NCBI RefSeq assembly: GCF_010671565.1
Contig: NZ_JAABOQ010000001.1
Coordinates: 186,001 to 250,000, forward strand
DNA from: Spongiivirga citrea
GTDB taxonomy: Bacteria > Bacteroidota > Bacteroidia > Flavobacteriales > Flavobacteriaceae
DNA: 64,000 bases
Reading direction: 5' to 3'
Of this stretch, positions 44,770 to 53,175 are shown piece after piece (position 1 is the stretch's first letter; each line of letters starts with the position of its first letter). The notes beneath the pieces were generated by a model. It was not told the origin of the DNA. It saw nothing but the letters and a program-made list of their open reading frames with translations, and did not search any database. Position numbers and translations under genes: made by a program.

Positions 44770-45705
44770 TTAAGTCAAGGTTATATATAAAAACCCAGCG
44801 TACAAGCCCAATAGAACTATACCATCTCGCCAACCTAATCGCAAGCCCTTTGGTAAAAACACTAGTGGAAATACCAAGAAGGATATTCCCAACATCCAGA
44901 AAATATCACTAGTAAGCAATCCTTTATCAACAACTGTAATTGGGGTAATGATTGAGGTAATTCCAAGAACAGCAGCGATATTAAAAATGTTTGATCCTAT
45001 TAAATTTCCAAGGGAAATAGCTTTCTCCTTTTTAATAATTGCTATTATCGATGCTGCTAATTCCGGAATACTAGTACCGACCGATACAATAGTAACACCG
45101 ATAATACGTTCACTCACTCCGAAAGCAGTGGCCAAATTTTTAGCCCCTTCTACCAATAGTTCGGATCCACCCCAAAGACCTAAACCACCTAGAAACAGAA
45201 ACGCGACAATTTGATAAAGCGGAATCAGTTCATCATCTTCAGGAGCTTCATCTACAACAGCGGGCTTTTGAAAACGCAATAGGTAGATTAAGAAAACAAC
45301 AAGTAAAACGACTAGAATAATTCCTTCGTAATGTGCTAGTACCCCATCATCATAGATAAAGAAATACAAAAGAACAGATGTGAACATCATCATTGGCCAA
45401 TCAGTCTTATAAAAAGCTTTTTGGACTAAAATGGGTGATAAACAAATGGTAACCCCTAATACTAAAGCCAAATTCGCAATATTAGAGCCAATTACATTCC
45501 CCATTGCTAAATCAGGAGAGCCGTCTAAGGCCGCTTTTATACTTACAATAAGTTCGGGCGCTGATGTGGCAAACGATACTACCGTCATACCGATCACGAT
45601 TTTTGGGATATCAAGTTGTAGTGATAAACCTACTGCAGCTTTTAGCAGAAGATTGCCGCCTACAATCAAAAAAATCAGCCCTCCTATTATAAACAAAAAA
45701 TCCAT
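44770..45705 (-). CDS. calcium/sodium antiporter (CaCA family)
   Basis: A 311-residue membrane protein with about 10 helices and the duplicated alpha-repeats of the CaCA superfamily. Repeat 1 is GMTVVSFATSAPELIVSI and GNVIGSNIANLALVLG (about 41-100); repeat 2 is GVTIVSVGTSIPELAASI and GNLIGSNIFNIAAVLG (about 201-255). A polar loop DEAPEDDELIP lies between them. It is likely to exchange Ca2+ for Na+ or H+ (YrbG-like). It is divergent from the blaI gene across a 160-bp region. Confidence 0.9.
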   Translation of the reverse strand: MDFLFIIGGLIFLIVGGNLLLKAAVGLSLQLDIPKIVIGMTVVSFATSAPELIVSIKAALDGSPDLAMGNVIGSNIANLALVLGVTICLSPILVQKAFYKTDWPMMMFTSVLLYFFIYDDGVLAHYEGIILVVLLVVFLIYLLRFQKPAVVDEAPEDDELIPLYQIVAFLFLGGLGLWGGSELLVEGAKNLATAFGVSERIIGVTIVSVGTSIPELAASIIAIIKKEKAISLGNLIGSNIFNIAAVLGITSIITPITVVDKGLLTSDIFWMLGISFLVFPLVFLPKGLRLGWRDGIVLLGLYAGFLYITLT

Positions 45706-45781
45706 TTAAAAAATTTGCTGCGAAGATAGTTGATTCAATTATGATTGAAGAGTTATGAATTCAGAATTATTTGGTCTCGAA

Positions 45782-45846
45782 AACTAAATATTTCGTTAAA
45801 TAACTATATATTTAGTTGTATAACTATTTTTATAGTTATACATTTG
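45782..45846 (+). promoter_or_regulatory. triple BlaI/MecI-type operator over the blaI promoter
   Basis: Three AACTA-N6-TAGTT dyads start at 45782 (second half degenerate, TCGTT), 45802 and 45822, an exact 20-bp period. The third extends to a perfect 10-bp inverted repeat GTATAACTAT/ATAGTTATAC (45818-45841). Its ACTA-N6-TAGT core is like that of the staphylococcal mec operator. The -7 element TACATTTG (45839-45846) overlaps the third dyad and a -33-like GTTG (45815-45818) overlaps the second, so binding should block transcription. Confidence 0.75.
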
Positions 45847-45865
45847 AAACATCAATTGGATAATC

Positions 45866-46225
45866 ATGCACAAACTCACAAACAAAGAAGAAGAAGTAAT
45901 GCACATTTTATGGAAGCTGGAAAAAGCTTTTGTAAAAGAAGTTCTGGCCGAAATAAAAAGCGATCCGCCTCATTACAATACGTTATCTACCATTATTAGA
46001 AATCTTGAAGAGAAAGGATATGTCGCATACGAAGCTTTTGGTAAAACACATCGCTACTACCCTATTATTGCCAAAGAAGATTATCGCAAGCGATTTATGA
46101 ATAAGGCTATTGAAAACTACTTTAATAATTCCTACAAAAACGTTGTTTCCTTTTTTGCGAAAGAAGAAAAAATAAGCGTAGAGGAGTTAAAAGAGATCAT
46201 CAAACTAATAGAAAAGAAGCAATAA
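45866..46225 (+). CDS. BlaI/MecI/CopY-family transcriptional repressor
   Basis: A 119-residue winged-helix repressor. LTNKEEEVMHILWKLEKAFV (3-22) begins the domain and NTLSTIIRNLEEKGYVAYEA follows (about 43-62) as the recognition segment; the C-terminal helices dimerise. It is cut by its M56 partner in the classical system, and the cleavage site would lie between about 95 and 105. The gene overlaps the downstream M56 gene as TAATG. Upstream are three operator dyads, so it is likely to repress itself and the partner. The signal may not be a beta-lactam, because no beta-lactamase is present. Confidence 0.9.
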   Translation: MHKLTNKEEEVMHILWKLEKAFVKEVLAEIKSDPPHYNTLSTIIRNLEEKGYVAYEAFGKTHRYYPIIAKEDYRKRFMNKAIENYFNNSYKNVVSFFAKEEKISVEELKEIIKLIEKKQ

Positions 46226-49092
46226 TGAAGGAGCTATTTATATACCTAATTAAAGTAGCAGCTATTACAAGTCTTTTTTATGCATGCTATCAGTTATTTT
46301 TAAAAAGAGACACTTTTTTCAAAGCGAATCGGCATTTTTTATTAGCAGGACTAGTAAGTGCAATTGCGCTTCCTTTTCTTGTTTTTACTAAGGTGACTTA
46401 CATTGAAAGACCAGTTGTTGAAGCTAGTACTGTATTAATGACCAATGCAAATTTTCAAACGGCTACAATACCTGTTCAAACTGAATCCGAAATTAACTGG
46501 CTTGCAGTTTTGGCTGTAGTTTATGTCATTGGAGTTCTAGTAATGATGAGTAGATTCCTTCTTCAACTACTCGCGCTACGCAGGTTGACCAAAAATAAAA
46601 AAACTGTGAAAAATGGTCGATTCAAGCTAGTGATGGTAGATGATGAAATTGCTCCTTTCTCATTTTTTAAAACAATTGTATACAATCCAGATTTATATTC
46701 AAAAGATGAGCTTGATGCCATTATAGAACACGAGCAAGTGCACTGTAGACAATTACACAGTTTAGATATGGTACTATCAGAAGTCTTTCTGGCATTCCAG
46801 TGGTTTAATCCATTTGTATGGCTTTACAAACGCAGTATTCAACAAAATTTAGAATTTATTGCGGACAAAGAAGCCTTAGAAACCTTAAATGCATCAAAAA
46901 TATATCAGCAGATACTATTAAAAGTTTCCTTAGGAAATTACTGCACAGCTGTTGTAAACAACTTTTTCAATTCATTAATCAAAAAACGAATTATTATGAT
47001 CAATCAACAAAGTTCGCACAAGCGAAATTTATTCAAAATGGCATTTATCTTGCCATTGCTAGCGCTCTTTTTATATAGTTTTAATGTAAAGGAGGAAACG
47101 AAGTTTAAACCTTCAGTTAATGAAACTAGCGCCGTTTCATTTATAAGTCCTATTGCGAAATCGGACCTACAAAATATTTCATCTGGTTTTGGAATGCATA
47201 AAAGCCCATTTACCAAAAAGCAAGAATTTCATAACGGAATTGACTTAGTTGCAATCAGAGGAACTAAAGTTTTTGCGGCCGAAAGTGGTACTATATCTTT
47301 AGCAAAAAAGGATGGAAAGCATGGGAATAGAATAATCATTAATCATAAAGGCTCTTATCAAACAAGATACTCTCATTTGCTTAAGTTTAATGTCATTTCT
47401 GGCGATCAAGTAAATAAAGGAGACGTAATAGCCTATGTTGGTAGCACAGGACTTTCTACCGGACCACATTTGCATTTTGAGGTTTTAAAAGATGATGAAT
47501 TGCTTGATCCTATTTTGGTAGTACCTACATTCAATAAAGTTGTTAAAGCCGACCACTATTTCATTACTAGGGCTTCAACAGCTCAAGAAATAAGCGCGAT
47601 CGAAGCAGCTTTTAATAAGTCTAATAAACAGGTAACTATCACGTTAAATCCTCAGTTTGATGCAACTAGTAGACTACTCAAGAAAGTAACTCTTGTGCCA
47701 CTTTTTAGCAGTGAATCTAAATCGGATACCAAGGTTATTGTTGACTTTAATAAATCCAAAAAATTCTCATTTTTTTATGACAAAGAGCAAAACGGTATTG
47801 TTACTAAAAATGGTGATGAAAGTGGCTTCCTAATTTTGCCAGATCGTTTTATGATTCCCGATTTATATAAAAATCAGTCTCAAGAGAAAGAAGAGAAAAT
47901 GGGAAAAAACCCATTGATCATTCTAAATGGAAAAGTGACTGATCTAAAAGACACTAAAAATGAAGAGTTGCATATTCTTGGTGAACTTAAAATGATTAAA
48001 CCTAGTAGCGCCATTAAGAAATATGGCAAAGACGCCAAGGATGGTGCATATGAGGTAAAAGGTGAAATAAAAGTTGTTCCCAAAAGTGGCTTTCAGGTTA
48101 AGATTACTAAAAATATGAGTGATGTTCAACTTGAAGAATTAAAAAAAGAGCTGAAAGACAAACATGGATATAAACTAACATTTGATAATGTTAAGCGCAA
48201 TGATAAGGGGCATATCACATCAATTTCTATTAAAATGAAGGGGGAAAAAGGTGTTGTTTCTTCAAGCGAATCAAATCCATTAGGTATAAAAGATATTCAT
48301 CTAGGAATTAATGAAGAGGGTAGTATTTATATGAAGTCCGAAAAAGAAGATGAAGTTGAAATAAAAATACAAGGAAGCGTCATTCAAGAAAAAGAAGTTG
48401 AAATTGAAGAGGAGAACGAAGAAAAAGAAGAAGAAATAGAGGTAAATGAGGAGAGTGAATGGAAAGTATCTTCAGGCATGGTTATTAAAGAAGTTGAATA
48501 CGACGACGAAAAAGAAGTTGCACAACCTTATCAGATTAAAACTGCTGCTATTTCAAAACTGAAATATGAAGATGGTGTCGATACTGAAAAATATGAATTT
48601 GTTTTTGTTGTAGGAAAGAATAGTAGTGATACCTATTTAAATGATATGGTCAAAGAATTGAAAACAACTTTCAATATCGGCATGAAAATTTCGAAGCTAA
48701 AACGCAATAGCAATAATGAAATAACAAGTATCAGAATCACATTGAATGACAATAAAGGCAATAAGAGCAGTGCCACATTTAAAAAGGGCAATAACCCAAT
48801 ACCCAATATTGCTGTTGGCAAAGAAAATGGCAACTTAATAGTACGATCTATATCAGATACACATAAACCAGATACCGACTATTTGTACCCAAGCGGCCAA
48901 TCATTCAAAGTAGAACCTGGACTAACCCCACTTCATGTTTTGAATGGCGAAATAATAAGTGAAGAAGATTTTGCGAAACTAGATTATAATAATATTGAAT
49001 CAGTTAATGTTTTAAAAGGAAAAGCTGCAAAAAAACTATATGGTGAAAAAGGAAAGAACGGCGTTGTCGTTGTCATAACCAAAAAGAAGTAG
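46225..49092 (+). CDS. M56 (BlaR1-like) sensor protease fused to an M23 peptidase domain
   Basis: A 955-residue protein. Hydrophobic segments at about 5-22, 35-55, 91-118 and 270-287. The M56 protease carries HEQVH (169-173). After the last helix comes a complete M23 domain (about 318-430) with H336/D340 (HNGID), H384 and H415-L-H417. Then three copies of a repeat of about 80 residues (roughly 446-520, 624-705 and 793-875), interspersed with charged low-complexity sequence (724-745). Two TonB-plug-like motifs are at 562-614 (LIILNGK, IKKYGKDAKDGAYEVK) and 903-955 (LHVLNGEI, KLYGEKGKNGVVVV). The plug-like tail is common in Bacteroidota M56 proteins; the M23 insert is less so. It is coupled to blaI by TAATG. 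Confidence 0.82.
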   Translation: MKELFIYLIKVAAITSLFYACYQLFLKRDTFFKANRHFLLAGLVSAIALPFLVFTKVTYIERPVVEASTVLMTNANFQTATIPVQTESEINWLAVLAVVYVIGVLVMMSRFLLQLLALRRLTKNKKTVKNGRFKLVMVDDEIAPFSFFKTIVYNPDLYSKDELDAIIEHEQVHCRQLHSLDMVLSEVFLAFQWFNPFVWLYKRSIQQNLEFIADKEALETLNASKIYQQILLKVSLGNYCTAVVNNFFNSLIKKRIIMINQQSSHKRNLFKMAFILPLLALFLYSFNVKEETKFKPSVNETSAVSFISPIAKSDLQNISSGFGMHKSPFTKKQEFHNGIDLVAIRGTKVFAAESGTISLAKKDGKHGNRIIINHKGSYQTRYSHLLKFNVISGDQVNKGDVIAYVGSTGLSTGPHLHFEVLKDDELLDPILVVPTFNKVVKADHYFITRASTAQEISAIEAAFNKSNKQVTITLNPQFDATSRLLKKVTLVPLFSSESKSDTKVIVDFNKSKKFSFFYDKEQNGIVTKNGDESGFLILPDRFMIPDLYKNQSQEKEEKMGKNPLIILNGKVTDLKDTKNEELHILGELKMIKPSSAIKKYGKDAKDGAYEVKGEIKVVPKSGFQVKITKNMSDVQLEELKKELKDKHGYKLTFDNVKRNDKGHITSISIKMKGEKGVVSSSESNPLGIKDIHLGINEEGSIYMKSEKEDEVEIKIQGSVIQEKEVEIEEENEEKEEEIEVNEESEWKVSSGMVIKEVEYDDEKEVAQPYQIKTAAISKLKYEDGVDTEKYEFVFVVGKNSSDTYLNDMVKELKTTFNIGMKISKLKRNSNNEITSIRITLNDNKGNKSSATFKKGNNPIPNIAVGKENGNLIVRSISDTHKPDTDYLYPSGQSFKVEPGLTPLHVLNGEIISEEDFAKLDYNNIESVNVLKGKAAKKLYGEKGKNGVVVVITKKK

Positions 49093-49116
49093 TATACATT
49101 CATATTTTCTTTGTTA

Positions 49117-49146
49117 AAAGGCACCTCAAAGTAGGTGCTTTTTTTA
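49117..49146 (+). terminator. intrinsic terminator of the blaI/M56 operon
   Basis: GCACCT (49121-49126) pairs with AGGTGC (49133-49138), extended by flanking A-T pairs and followed by a T run. Confidence 0.75.
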
Positions 49147-49469
49147 TGTCAGGATTTGTAGGAAAAAGATGAAACATGCTAAAAGCGATCTTTTTTTAAC
49201 GAAAACCCCCTTGGTTTTAAAAACCAACCTCAAAAAGTCCCTACAATTATTATGATTCATAACAATTAATACCTTTTATACTTTCAAATAAAAACTTTAT
49301 TGAAGACTTTATTTTAAATATCGAAACACAATCTATATTTTCACTTATATATGTGTATTCACTTATATAGATTTTGATAAAAACGTTTGGTGGTGAGATT
49401 TCAATTCATCTATATTGGCTGAACAATCAACAAACACAAACAATTATTAATCTCTAAAACCAACACAAA
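49147..49469. other. intergenic region with direct repeats and a predicted promoter
   Basis: Between the terminator at 49117 and the 18-codon ORF are a small palindrome TTGGTTTT/AAAACCAA near 49211-49227, two direct copies of TTCACTTATATA (49340-49351 and 49358-49369, period 18 bp) and a -33/-7 pair: TTTG (49387-49390), then 21 bp, then TATATTGG (49412-49419), one mismatch from TAnnTTTG. The predicted start is near 49426. Confidence 0.4.
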
Positions 49470-49526
49470 ATGATCGCTTTACTTGTTTACGTCGTTACTA
49501 CTGCATTAGAAGTTCTTATTGGATAA
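49470..49526 (+). CDS. 18-residue hydrophobic peptide ORF in a self-contained transcript
   Basis: ATG at 49470 to TAA at 49524-49526 encodes MIALLVYVVTTALEVLIG, enough for one membrane segment. It has an A-rich leader, a promoter ~50 bp upstream and a terminator-like hairpin at 49553-49580, and no other ORF sits in the transcript. It could be a small membrane peptide, a leader peptide, or a chance ORF in a small RNA. Confidence 0.35.
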   Translation: MIALLVYVVTTALEVLIG

Positions 49527-49552
49527 GCACATCTAAACAACCACTAAAAGGC

Positions 49553-49582
49553 TACCCAAAATCCTAGGCTGGGTAATTTTTA
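49553..49582 (+). terminator. possible terminator of the small transcript
   Basis: TACCC (49553-49557) pairs with GGGTA (49571-49575) across a 13-nt loop containing the palindrome CCTAGG; T residues follow. It is a weaker hairpin than the others listed. Confidence 0.5.
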
Positions 49583-49608
49583 GTACATTTCGGCACAAAT
49601 CATACTAT

Positions 49609-49761
49609 ATGAAGCGAAGCTGGTTTAAATTTTTAGCTACGATTAATAAAGCCGTACTACCTAGTTTTACTAAAAGACGTTTGGATCTTGCCAAAGCCAA
49701 AAAATGGCAAATGGCTATATTCGGATGGAAATTGTACGTAACTAAACGTGCGTTAGACTAG
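49609..49761 (+). CDS. small conserved protein (often named SsrA-binding in relatives)
   Basis: A 50-residue basic protein: MKRSWFKFLATINKAVLPSF, then TKRRLDLAKAKKWQ, and a C-terminal GWKLYVTKRALD. I recall closely similar ~50-residue proteins in many Flavobacteriaceae, annotated as SsrA-binding protein although they lack the SmpB fold's length; the name should not be trusted. It overlaps the convergent apt gene by 4 bp (CTAG shared by both stops). Confidence 0.65.
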   Translation: MKRSWFKFLATINKAVLPSFTKRRLDLAKAKKWQMAIFGWKLYVTKRALD

Positions 49762-50267
49762 TATTTTAATACTGATTTTACTGGAAACTCCAGTTTATCA
49801 CTTCCTTTTAAAAATTCCAACTCCATTACAAAGTTGCATTGCACGATGATTCCTCCTGCTTTTGTCACTAAATCACATACTGCTTTTGCCGTACCTCCTG
49901 TAGCAAGCACATCATCATGAATAACCACACGATCACCCTTTTTTATAGCATCGGTATGCATTTGTAGTCTATCTGTACCATACTCCAACGCGTAACTCTC
50001 TTCAAACGTATCAAACGGAAGCTTACCTGGTTTACGAACGGGTACAAATCCGGCATTTAATGTACCTGCTAGCATAGGGGCAAATAAAAACCCTCTAGAT
50101 TCAACACCTATCACTTTATCTACTTCAAGATCTTTTACCTCAGCGTACAGTTTACCAAAACAAGCTTTTAAGGCCTTAGGATCGGCTAAAAGTGGTGTAA
50201 TATCTTTAAAAACTATTCCTGGTTTAGGAAAATCGCGAATATCTCGAACGTATGATTTTAAATCCAT
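49758..50267 (-). CDS. apt: adenine phosphoribosyltransferase
   Basis: A 169-residue type I phosphoribosyltransferase. IRDFPKPGIVFKDITPLLAD (10-29) is the usual Apt start, GVESRGFLFAPMLAG (about 54-68) the flexible region and VVIHDDVLATGGTAKAVCDL (about 114-133) the PRPP motif. It converts adenine and PRPP to AMP. The coding end overlaps the small plus-strand gene by 4 bp. It precedes (on the minus strand, downstream of) the efflux operon with a 72-bp gap, so is probably separate. Confidence 0.94.
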   Translation of the reverse strand: MDLKSYVRDIRDFPKPGIVFKDITPLLADPKALKACFGKLYAEVKDLEVDKVIGVESRGFLFAPMLAGTLNAGFVPVRKPGKLPFDTFEESYALEYGTDRLQMHTDAIKKGDRVVIHDDVLATGGTAKAVCDLVTKAGGIIVQCNFVMELEFLKGSDKLEFPVKSVLKY

Positions 50268-50339
50268 TTTTGGTTTAGTGCTTTTGTGGGAATAAAGGTA
50301 ATGAGTTATCCATCTTTTGGTTCAACCAAGAAATCTTAT

Positions 50340-51803
50340 TTAGTCAAAAACTAAATCCTCTGCTCTGATCTTATCTTTTTCAATAAAATCATACAGCGTA
50401 AGACGACGAAGTGTGTAATAGTCAACCCAAAACTTCTCTAAAGATTCTAGATAGTCTACAATCGCAATATCCTTTTCTTGCTGGGCTAAATTAAGGTCGG
50501 TGATGGTAATCTTACCTAGAATAAAACGAGCTTTAGAAATATCATAACGCTTTGCTGCAACTTCTTGAGCTTTCTCTGCTGTAGCTAAAAATTGACGTTG
50601 GTTAGACCAATTAAGTGTATGCAGGTATATTTCCTGCTCAAATGCCTCTTGATCCTGCTCAATATTGGTATTGGTAAGCTCTAGGTCGGCCTCTGCTACT
50701 TTGCGCTCTGCTTTTGAAACACCCCAATCAAAAATTGGAACACCTAAACGCAAACTAACACTTTGTTGCCTTAGGTAGTTACCAAACAACTGGTCAAAAT
50801 CATTCCCATTTTGAGAAATACCAAAATTGGCATTTAAATTTATTTGCAGTCTATTCGTTCCTTTTACGCGGGCAACTTCTTTTTCCGCTTGCAAACGTCG
50901 TCTCCTGAATTCGATTACCGCTTTTCGATTATTCTGTGCCTCCTCTAAGGCTTTTTGAGTGCTTACATCAAACAATGCCAGCTCTTCTGGTACGGACAAC
51001 TCAACATCCTCACTTTCTAAACGCAGAAAACGGGCTAAGTTTTGTGAAGTCTGCTTCAAATTAATCTCACTATTCGTTTTATTATTTCTAGCATTGAGCA
51101 AGCTTAATTCTAATTGCAATAATTCGTTCTCAGCAATCTTCCCAATCTTAAATCTGTTTTGAGCAATTTTATACAAGGTATCTTGATTCGCCAAATTGGT
51201 TTCTGCAATCTTTAGTTGAATTTGCGAACGCAGCAACCCGAAATAGCGTCGGCAAGTGCGCAATGAAATATCCTCCATCTTCTCAACAAAATCACGTTTG
51301 GACTCCTCGTAAAGTAGCGGTTCAATCTTTTTATCCCATTTAAATGGATTGTAAAAAAGTGAATTTTGAAAATAGTTTAATGAAAATGGGATTATATTAT
51401 AACGTGTAGTTTCATTTTCACCAAAAATATCTACACGGTCTAAACGCGATTGAACAGAAAAAACACCTCCAGTAAAAGGCACATTCTGTCTAAGTGATAA
51501 ATTCAAATCGGTAATAGCCTGATTTTGATTCACAAAAATATCCTGTCCCAAATCGTTTTGAATTCTAGTTACCGACTCTGAATAATTTGGTAAGGTTGCA
51601 TCCAACCTAAGTCCAGGTAAAAATCCAGCCTGATACCGACGATATCCCCAGTAACCCGATTGAAATCTATTAACGGCGGCGACGTAATCCGGAGATTCTT
51701 TTTGAGCGACCTTAATCGCATCTTCTAAGGTTATTTTTTTTGTTTGTGCTTGCACACTCACAATGCACAAGACGGTAATTAGAAATAAAAGAAAGTTTCT
51801 CAT
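50340..51803 (-). CDS. TolC-family outer-membrane efflux protein
   Basis: A 487-residue protein. The start is set at ATG 51803, giving a signal peptide MRNFLLFLITVLCIVSVQAQ; an upstream in-frame extension overlaps the permease gene and lacks a leader sequence. Two long helical hairpin regions (about 180-260 and 385-470) and beta-like segments match the outer-membrane factor family. It should form the exit duct for the adaptor and permease encoded just upstream; the spacing to the permease stop is 4 bp. Last gene of the three-gene operon. Confidence 0.85.
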   Translation of the reverse strand: MRNFLLFLITVLCIVSVQAQTKKITLEDAIKVAQKESPDYVAAVNRFQSGYWGYRRYQAGFLPGLRLDATLPNYSESVTRIQNDLGQDIFVNQNQAITDLNLSLRQNVPFTGGVFSVQSRLDRVDIFGENETTRYNIIPFSLNYFQNSLFYNPFKWDKKIEPLLYEESKRDFVEKMEDISLRTCRRYFGLLRSQIQLKIAETNLANQDTLYKIAQNRFKIGKIAENELLQLELSLLNARNNKTNSEINLKQTSQNLARFLRLESEDVELSVPEELALFDVSTQKALEEAQNNRKAVIEFRRRRLQAEKEVARVKGTNRLQINLNANFGISQNGNDFDQLFGNYLRQQSVSLRLGVPIFDWGVSKAERKVAEADLELTNTNIEQDQEAFEQEIYLHTLNWSNQRQFLATAEKAQEVAAKRYDISKARFILGKITITDLNLAQQEKDIAIVDYLESLEKFWVDYYTLRRLTLYDFIEKDKIRAEDLVFD

Positions 51804-51807
51804 AGAT

Positions 51808-53175
51808 TTATTCAGTTCTAATGGCTTCAATTGGCTTTTTGTTGGCAGCGGCTCGAGCAGGGAAAATTCCAAAAACAAGACCTACTGTGGTCGCAACAAA
51901 AAATGATAGAATAATTGAGTTAATAGTTAAGACAGTTTCAATTCCGGAAATCTTCTCTAATAAGATCGAAGCAATTATCCCGAGAATAACACCCACAACA
52001 CCGCCACCTAAACTAATTAATATGGACTCCGACAAAAACTGCATTACAACATCTTGTTTGGTTGCGCCTATCGCTCGCATAATGCCTATTTCCTTTGTCC
52101 GTTCTAATACCGATGCTAGCATAATATTCATAATTCCAATTCCACCAATCAATAATGATATTCCTGCTATGATGCTTAGTACGATATTAAAAATTTGCTT
52201 TGTTTTCTGTTGTTGTTTTAGAAGTTGAATGGGGATTGTGATCTCAAAATCAGCTACATCATTATGCTTACGTTTTAACATACGTCCAATAATCTCTGCT
52301 GTTGGTTGTAGGAAGGCAGATTCCTCAACCTGAACAGTAAGTTTATCAATTTGATGATAATTACCACGTGGAATTCTTTTTTTAGGTCCATCTTGTTGGC
52401 CACCAAAAATCATAATATTCCCTTCGGGTTGAGGAGCATCTGAGATGATTTTTCGATCTTTAAATCGAACTAAGAAGGTTTTCACTGGAATATATACATC
52501 TCGATTAAGGTCTCTTATACCTAGGTTATCCTGGGCTTCAGTAGAAATCAGCTTTTCTTCGATTACACCAATAATTTTAAGCCAAACGTTACCCACTTTA
52601 ATACTCTTTCCTAGCGGGTTCTGGCCCGTGAAAAGTTTGTTTTCTACGTTTTTACCGATAATGCAAACTGGCAATGCATTTTGTTGTTGAATGCGGGAAA
52701 AATTCTTTCCCTGCTCAATATAGATATCCGATATTTTGAAGAAATTGTCATCGACCCCTATCAATTTCATGCTTTGCTGTCGACCGTTTTGAATCATATA
52801 GTTATCCATCACAATCTCTGGACTCACGGTTTTTACTGATGGTATATTAGCAAGAATGCTTTGGGCATCTAGTAGATCTAACCCTTTAGAAAAGCGAGTT
52901 GTAGTTTCCTTATCATCTCCATCCTCCTCGCTATTTTCATCTTCTTCCTTATCTTCTATTGGAGTAATAACAATATTATTAACACCAATCAACTCTAGTT
53001 GAGCGAGAATTTCTTTTTCAGCTCCTTTGCCAATTGCCAGCATGGTAATAACCGCCCCTACACCAAAAATGATTCCTAATGCAGTAAGAAATGTTCGAAG
53101 TTTATTTGCCGCAATAACGCGTATTGCTTCCTGAATGCTAGCACTCAGTTTTTCAATTAATACCTTATCGATCAT
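51808..53175 (-). CDS. MacB-like ABC transporter permease
   Basis: A 455-residue permease with an N-terminal membrane helix (NKLRTFLTALGIIFGVGAVI, about 24-43), a large periplasmic domain (about 50-325) and three C-terminal helices with the FtsX/MacB core GISLLIGGIGIMNIMLAS (about 340-357) and EIGIMRAIGATKQDVVMQFL. The N-terminal periplasmic part carries an acidic insert (EDKEEDENSEEDGDDKE, about 73-89). Unlike MacB itself it contains no ATPase domain, and no ATPase is encoded in the operon. The adaptor gene overlaps it as TAATG. Confidence 0.88.
   Translation of the reverse strand: MIDKVLIEKLSASIQEAIRVIAANKLRTFLTALGIIFGVGAVITMLAIGKGAEKEILAQLELIGVNNIVITPIEDKEEDENSEEDGDDKETTTRFSKGLDLLDAQSILANIPSVKTVSPEIVMDNYMIQNGRQQSMKLIGVDDNFFKISDIYIEQGKNFSRIQQQNALPVCIIGKNVENKLFTGQNPLGKSIKVGNVWLKIIGVIEEKLISTEAQDNLGIRDLNRDVYIPVKTFLVRFKDRKIISDAPQPEGNIMIFGGQQDGPKKRIPRGNYHQIDKLTVQVEESAFLQPTAEIIGRMLKRKHNDVADFEITIPIQLLKQQQKTKQIFNIVLSIIAGISLLIGGIGIMNIMLASVLERTKEIGIMRAIGATKQDVVMQFLSESILISLGGGVVGVILGIIASILLEKISGIETVLTINSIILSFFVATTVGLVFGIFPARAAANKKPIEAIRTE

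Noticed and set aside
45866-49092. Beta-lactam resistance operon
   Set aside because: The regulator pair resembles blaI/blaR1, but there is no penicillin-binding sensor domain and no beta-lactamase or alternative PBP nearby, so resistance cannot be inferred.
51804-51878. 25-residue longer N-terminus for the TolC-like protein
   Set aside because: It would overlap the permease gene and bury the signal peptide; ATG 51803 follows the permease stop by 4 bp.
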